Source of the DNA: Phycisphaeraceae bacterium
GTDB taxonomy: Bacteria; Planctomycetota; Phycisphaerae; Phycisphaerales; UBA1924
NCBI GenBank assembly: GCA_019636515.1
Contig: JAHBXI010000005.1
Span: forward strand, 218,066 to 282,065
DNA: 64,000 nt
Direction: 5' to 3'
Part shown: piece after piece, positions 59,802-64,000 of the stretch
Position numbering within the stretch: the stretch's first letter is position 1
How the letters are laid out: the number at the start of each line of letters is the position of its first letter
Program-made: the position numbers and the translations under genes
Notes under the pieces: model-generated
The model's database searches: none
What the model was told of the DNA's origin: nothing
What the model saw: only the letters and a program-made list of their open reading frames with translations

Positions 59802-62083
59802 GATGTCCTCCCGCGCAGCGCCGAGAGCTTGATTCGGGGACGCACTGCAACCTTGTGGTCGGTACCAAACAGCACCGCGCCCTGCATGGACGCGGCGACC
59901 GCAGCGCCGACCAGCCCGTCGAGCCAGTGGTTGTCGAGCCCTTCGACCCGCAGCTTCCATTCGTCCACGGTGCGGCCCCGGCCCTCCGTCCGCACGCGGT
60001 ACTCGCTGGTGAGGTGCTCCGACAACAGACGGTGTGGCTCGGACTTCTGGCCGAACAACGAGAGGCCTCCAGGATCGCCCATCGGCACCGCCAGCCGCGC
60101 ATGCACAAAGGACTTCCAGTAGTTCGTGTCGAACAGGACGTGACGCACCGCCCGTTTGCCCGTCACGATCGGCACGCGCCAGTTCAGCCCGACCCGCTCG
60201 CCGCGCTTGCGTTTGTAGTCGCTGAATGGGAGGCTGCTCGCGCCGACATAGCGTCCGTGGCTCGGAGTGAGCACGCTGGCGTGCGGGCTCTGGCGACAGA
60301 ACTGGTAGACAACATCGGTGGAAGAACCCCAGTTGGCGTCGATCAAGCATCGGTCGATCCGCACCATCGCGCCGTCGTCGCGCCGCCACTCGCGGGCAAC
60401 CGTCGCCTCGATGAGCCGCTCCAGGCCGCCGTAGATTGCGCCCTCGACACCGGCGCGTGGCGACGCCGCCCCGAGCGTCCTGCGCACATCCCGAAGCGTG
60501 AAGTACGCCTGCTTCTGGTCCGGCTCGGTGCCGTAGTCGATGATGTGCCCCGTGAACTCGTCTTCCCAGGCGGCCACGAGATAGAACAGTGCCTTGCCCT
60601 GCACGTCCACGAACATCGTCAGGTGCGAACACCCAAGCGGCACAAGCCCGCGGGCGTGTCCGTTCACCTTCGCCGCGATCTGGTCGGCGCTCAGCAGATC
60701 ATCGGCGACCTCAACCTCGGGCAGCGGCTCGTTCTGGTACTCGGCGAAGAAGGCGGCCTCATTCTGCAGCCGGAGATTCATCGCGTGCTGAACCGCAGAT
60801 AGCTCGTCGTGGTTGAACCGCTCCGGCCACGCGATCACCGCCCCCTCGTCCATCGCTGTTCGGTGCTTGCCGTAGAACGCCGTGGCATCGATGATCCCGC
60901 GATCGGCACGGAGCCCCTCGGCCCGCACGCGGGCATACTCGGCCCAGAGTTTTTCACTCTTGGGAAACGCATAAACCATCTTGGTCCGCTCGCCCTGCCA
61001 CTGCGGGTGCTTGTCGCGGTCGAGAATGCGGTCGGCCAGATCATCAGGGCGGACCACGGTCAGCGTCATCAGCCCAGCGATCTTCCGTCCGGGCCCGGCC
61101 ATGCCGAGGATCGCGCCGGCGAGAATCCGTTCCCGGTTTGCGCACTGCGAAGGCGAGCGGGCGCTCTCGTCGGTCTGAGGGTCATCGATGAGCACCAGCG
61201 ACGGGCGGACGCTCACGCCATCGACTCGCTTGTGCTTCATGCCTCTGATGCGGCCGGTGATCCCGGCTACGCGGATGATTGCGCCCGACGCAACAGACCC
61301 AGCGATCGTGGGCAGCACGATCTCTCGGGCCGTCCAACCGATGTGCGTTTGCTCCCCCTGAAAGAGCTGCCCGGATGCCCGCTGGTGGATGCCTTCGAGC
61401 GAACGGATGGGGTGACAGACTTCAGGGAAGTCGCCGCCGAGGATCTCGCTGTTCTCAAGCTCCGACTTGATCGAGTCCAGCATGCCCGCGGCGTGCTCTT
61501 CGTCCGAGCCCACGAGCGCCACGAACTCCCGGTGCCCGTACACCAGTGCCCACAGACACGCGATCTCGCAGAGCGATGTCTTGCCTGAGCCGCGCGGCAT
61601 TGCCATCGCAAACAGTCCGCCCTCGAGCACCGCCTGCTCAATCTTGGCGATGACTTTGAGGTGGTCGGTCGACCACTTCAGGTGAAACGTCTGCGGGAAG
61701 TAAACCTCGCAGAAGAACCGGAAGTCACGGGCCGCCTTCGCCCGTCTCGCCGGGTCCGCGACAGGAGGCAGATCGCCAATGTCCCGTCCCGACAGCGAAA
61801 GCATCGCGTTGCGGAGCCGAGCACGCTCCTTCATTGCGTCGTAACCCGTCAGACCCTCGGGCGCACTCGCAGCCTCGGCGATCGCCTCGTGCCGCGTGGT
61901 CACGAGCCACGCGACGTACCGGAACAGATCAACCTTGCCGGCGTCGCCGTCGGCCGCGACGCGAAACCCGGCGCGCGTGCGGTGGCGATGGAGCTGCCGC
62001 TCGCTGATCACCTCGCCCAGCGGCGTGCTGTTCAGCAGCCGCGCGAGTTCGCCGGGCTTGAGTTTGCGAGGGTCAATCGCCAC
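59798..62083 (-). CDS. terminase large subunit
   Basis: This 761-residue DNA-packaging motor has an ATPase domain from about residue 125: Walker A in AMAMPRGSGKTSLCE, Walker B in LVLIDDPQTDES, then a nuclease domain from about 470 (TMFVDVQGKALFYLVAAWE, DANWGSSTDVVYQF). It resembles gpA/TerL types. The N-terminal 70 residues (PRKLKPGELARLLNSTPLGEVISERQLHRH through DLFRYVAWLV) form a separate helix-turn unit that is also found alone in the preceding small gene. ATG 62083 overlaps that gene's stop. Confidence 0.92.
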   Translation of the reverse strand: MAIDPRKLKPGELARLLNSTPLGEVISERQLHRHRTRAGFRVAADGDAGKVDLFRYVAWLVTTRHEAIAEAASAPEGLTGYDAMKERARLRNAMLSLSGRDIGDLPPVADPARRAKAARDFRFFCEVYFPQTFHLKWSTDHLKVIAKIEQAVLEGGLFAMAMPRGSGKTSLCEIACLWALVYGHREFVALVGSDEEHAAGMLDSIKSELENSEILGGDFPEVCHPIRSLEGIHQRASGQLFQGEQTHIGWTAREIVLPTIAGSVASGAIIRVAGITGRIRGMKHKRVDGVSVRPSLVLIDDPQTDESARSPSQCANRERILAGAILGMAGPGRKIAGLMTLTVVRPDDLADRILDRDKHPQWQGERTKMVYAFPKSEKLWAEYARVRAEGLRADRGIIDATAFYGKHRTAMDEGAVIAWPERFNHDELSAVQHAMNLRLQNEAAFFAEYQNEPLPEVEVADDLLSADQIAAKVNGHARGLVPLGCSHLTMFVDVQGKALFYLVAAWEDEFTGHIIDYGTEPDQKQAYFTLRDVRRTLGAASPRAGVEGAIYGGLERLIEATVAREWRRDDGAMVRIDRCLIDANWGSSTDVVYQFCRQSPHASVLTPSHGRYVGASSLPFSDYKRKRGERVGLNWRVPIVTGKRAVRHVLFDTNYWKSFVHARLAVPMGDPGGLSLFGQKSEPHRLLSEHLTSEYRVRTEGRGRTVDEWKLRVEGLDNHWLDGLVGAAVAASMQGAVLFGTDHKVAVRPRIKLSALRGRTS

Positions 62084-62321
62084 CTGCGGACATCTCCTTC
62101 ACGAGCCACGCGGCGTAATGCACGAGGTTGACGCTCCCGTCGGCGTTCGCCGGTGCGCCCGCATCGATGTCGGCGCGGAGCATCGCTTCCGTGACGGGCT
62201 TCCCGCCCAGCCGCGTGAGCACGCGGGCGGCGTCCGACACCGGTAGCGCGGCGGGGTTGAGCCGGGACATTCCCTGTCCCGCCGGCGCTGGCCCGGAACT
62301 AGGCGCGTGTTCGGGAGTCAT
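62073..62321 (-). CDS. small terminase-like DNA-recognition protein
   Basis: ATG 62321, after GGAGG, gives 82 residues: LPVSDAARVLTRLGGKPVTEAMLRADIDAGAPANADGSVNLVHYAAWLVKE. This aligns by eye with the first 70 residues of the large terminase. It fits a small, DNA-binding packaging protein (or a duplicated recognition domain). First gene of the long minus-strand structural operon. Confidence 0.7.
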   Translation of the reverse strand: MTPEHAPSSGPAPAGQGMSRLNPAALPVSDAARVLTRLGGKPVTEAMLRADIDAGAPANADGSVNLVHYAAWLVKEMSAGGD

Positions 62322-62341
62322 CGCAGCCCTCCCGCGCGAAC

Positions 62342-62372
62342 TTGCCCACATCGCGGACGCAGTTGCCCACAT
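62342..62372. repeat. two direct TTGCCCACAT repeats in the phage divergent promoter region
   Basis: The 10-mer occurs at 62342-62351 and 62363-62372, 21 bp apart (two helical turns). This is the spacing expected for cooperatively bound operators or packaging sites. It lies between the minus-strand structural operon and the plus-strand small genes. Confidence 0.6.
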
Positions 62373-62488
62373 GTCGCAGAATCATCGAGAAATGCAGGCC
62401 GATCGCCTTGCCTGTTCCCCATCAGCCGGCCAATGTGTGTCCAACGCGAGCGGGAACAAACGCCCCGCCCGCGACGGAGACCACGAAC

Positions 62489-62839
62489 ATGAACGCGACC
62501 ACGAAGACCACGATCGACCTCGCCAAGACCCTCGCCAAGAGCGGGTTCCACATCCCCGCGATCGACATCCACACACCCGACGGCCGCACCTGGAACATCG
62601 CGACCGTCCCCGCCGGACGCGGCCGCCACCTCGACGGGCACTGGGGACCGCGCCCCGGAGCGCTGGCCGGCTTCCGCCTCTTCGAGATCGACCGCGATAC
62701 CGACGCCCCCAACGAGCACGACGCCATCGACGGCGACACATGGACCGCCGATGAGTTGGTCGACTACCTCCGGGCGGTTGGCCAACCCAAGGACACGACG
62801 AGTTGGGACCGCACCAACGACAAGAAGCCGACGACCTGA
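62489..62839 (+). CDS. hypothetical small phage protein
   Basis: The 116-residue acidic protein from ATG 62489 (GGAG upstream) has IPAIDIHTPDGRTWNIATVPAGRGRHLDGHWG and WTADELVDYLRAVGQ. No family recognised. First of four plus-strand genes at the right edge, each with its own ribosome binding site. Confidence 0.6.
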   Translation: MNATTKTTIDLAKTLAKSGFHIPAIDIHTPDGRTWNIATVPAGRGRHLDGHWGPRPGALAGFRLFEIDRDTDAPNEHDAIDGDTWTADELVDYLRAVGQPKDTTSWDRTNDKKPTT

Positions 62840-62908
62840 AGCCCGCGAAATGCGGGCTTCTGTGTTTACCGGAGACACCACGCACCCCAAACGACGAGAG
62901 GTACCAGT

Positions 62909-63178
62909 ATGAAGAAGAACACCCCCAAGACCAAGACCACGAAGCCCGAACCGACCGCCGCCCAGATGTACGCCACGAGGCGGAACGACATCGCCCGCCT
63001 GATCGATGTGCTGCAGATGGAACTCGACAAGCACGACGAGCAGGCCAAAGCCGACCCGACCAACTGGGGTATCACCGGCAACCTCGGCAAGGTCCGCAGC
63101 GACCTGATGGACACCGTCGGGTTCCTCAGCAACATGGAACGCGACGACATGGAGCGGTTCCTGAACGACGCCGAGTGA
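62909..63178 (+). CDS. hypothetical small helical phage protein
   Basis: The 89-residue, Lys- and Asp/Glu-rich helical protein (AQMYATRRNDIARLIDVLQMELDKHDEQAK) has no membrane segment or known motif. An AGAGG precedes the ATG. It is part of the plus-strand small-gene series. Confidence 0.6.
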   Translation: MKKNTPKTKTTKPEPTAAQMYATRRNDIARLIDVLQMELDKHDEQAKADPTNWGITGNLGKVRSDLMDTVGFLSNMERDDMERFLNDAE

Positions 63179-63214
63179 CCGCACGCCACGCACCCACCCC
63201 AAAGGAGCAACGCC

Positions 63215-63499
63215 ATGAACATCAAGACGATCGTGATCGAGGGCATCGACCAAGACATCAGCATCCGCCGCACCGAGCGCGGGGCGGAAGCGACGATCGA
63301 ACAGCACACCCGGCGAGCGGGCAGGCAGGACATCTGCATCGCCCACATCGCCCGCGACGAGGACCGAGAGAGCCGCTACGCCAAGGCCGCCGAGGTCGCC
63401 AAGGTGGTCTACGGAACCGACCGCCGGGGCCGGGCCGCCGCCACCAACTCGATGGTCCACGACGTGCTCAACGAGATGGAGCGCGTCGCGGGCTGCTGA
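63215..63499 (+). CDS. hypothetical small phage protein
   Basis: The 94-residue protein begins MNIKTIVIEGIDQDISIRRTERGAEATIEQ and contains a helical C-terminal part. No family recognised. AAAGGAG six to eight bases before ATG 63215. Confidence 0.6.
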   Translation: MNIKTIVIEGIDQDISIRRTERGAEATIEQHTRRAGRQDICIAHIARDEDRESRYAKAAEVAKVVYGTDRRGRAAATNSMVHDVLNEMERVAGC

Positions 63500-63592
63500 C
63501 AGACCCCACGCGGCGTCGCGGGAAACCGCGACGGCCACGCTTCCCCGCCGCAATGTGCGACGGGATTCCGCACCACGAGTTTGGAGATCATC

Positions 63593-64000
63593 ATGAGTAC
63601 GAAGACCAAGAAGCCCGCGAAGACCCGCACACCGAAGATGTCCAAGAGCGCTGCCCGCGCCGAGGGAAGCGCCAAGACAGACCGCCTCCGCAAGGCGGCG
63701 CTCGCCGAGATCAGCGGTCGGCTGGCGAGCGGAAAGCAGGACCACGAGGTGCCCACCGAGAAGGAGGTCGCCAACAACGCGAACCTTGGCGCGGCTACCA
63801 AGGGCAAGAAGGCCAAGGGCGAGAAGGCCCCCAAGACGCCAAAGGCTCCGACGCCCGCGAAGGCACCGAAGCCCAAGCGCGTCAGCGCCCTCGACGCGGC
63901 GGCGCAGGTGCTCGCCGCGAGCGAGGTTCCGATGCGTGCGAAGGAGATGATCGCAGCAATGGAGGCCAAGAAACTCTGGACCAGCCCCGGCGGCAAGACC
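63593..64000 (+). CDS. Lys/Ala-rich protein with HARE-HTH-like domain, cut by the window end
   Basis: The frame from ATG 63593 (GGAG upstream) is open to the end of the window (136 codons). The first 95 residues are Lys/Ala/Pro-rich, like histone H1 tails. From about residue 100, SALDAAAQVLAASEVPMRAKEMIAAMEAKKLWTSPGGKT is a clear match to the start of the HARE-HTH winged helix found in DNA-binding and restriction-linked proteins. A nucleoid or regulatory role is inferred. Confidence 0.7.
   Translation, partial: MSTKTKKPAKTRTPKMSKSAARAEGSAKTDRLRKAALAEISGRLASGKQDHEVPTEKEVANNANLGAATKGKKAKGEKAPKTPKAPTPAKAPKPKRVSALDAAAQVLAASEVPMRAKEMIAAMEAKKLWTSPGGKT

Overview
The window is GC-rich bacterial DNA. 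It most resembles a planctomycete of the Phycisphaerae type. This is inferred from two secreted proteins ending in VPxPG, a hydrophobic stretch and an Arg-rich tail (3805-4410, 15772-16521), a GxxLIELLVV prepilin-like protein (11343-12503), a CxxC/CPECG membrane protein (20108-20584) and a Rho with a planctomycete-like glycine/arginine-rich N-terminus. No rRNA, tRNA, CRISPR array or complete insertion sequence was seen.

Region 1 (1-22.9 kb) is chromosomal housekeeping DNA: a HEAT-like protein, a first copper ATPase, LepA, ribosomal protein bL31, Rho, ribose-5-phosphate isomerase B, a Sua5-like/LMW-phosphatase fusion, NAD kinase, a Kef-type antiporter, a fatty-acid desaturase and a rhomboid protease. 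After these comes a small HxlR-pirin-YcaC cassette. Intergenic DNA here is rich in short tandem repeats of 9-18 bp, and a 133-bp MITE-like element lies at 15.4 kb.

Region 2 (23.2-29.5 kb, minus strand) looks like an anti-phage defence operon. A giant SF1 helicase with a C-terminal Vsr-like nuclease domain is followed by a TIR-like gene without a visible start and by a caspase-like protease. This is the best candidate for a little-described system.

Region 3 (29.7-43.1 kb, plus strand) is a copper-resistance island: a Cys/His-rich secreted protein, a CusB-CusA-TolC efflux system, two secreted YHS-domain proteins, a CopZ-like chaperone, a CsoR-family repressor, a small Cys-rich membrane protein and a second CopA ATPase. 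Two near-identical palindromes, ATACT-(G/C tract)-AGTAT, sit on the promoters of its two halves and make it a likely CsoR regulon.

Region 4 (43.1-64 kb) is a siphovirus-like prophage or domesticated phage. Read from right to left on the minus strand it holds packaging, portal, protease-capsid fusion, head completion, tail tube, frameshifted tail chaperones, tape measure and tail proteins. It ends in an unusual cassette: a methyltransferase, three putative glycosyltransferases and a Ser/Gly-rich protein with a Hint domain. A plus-strand thioesterase gene is inserted among the tail genes. At the right edge, small plus-strand genes of early type run out of the window. No integrase, repressor or lysis gene was identified.
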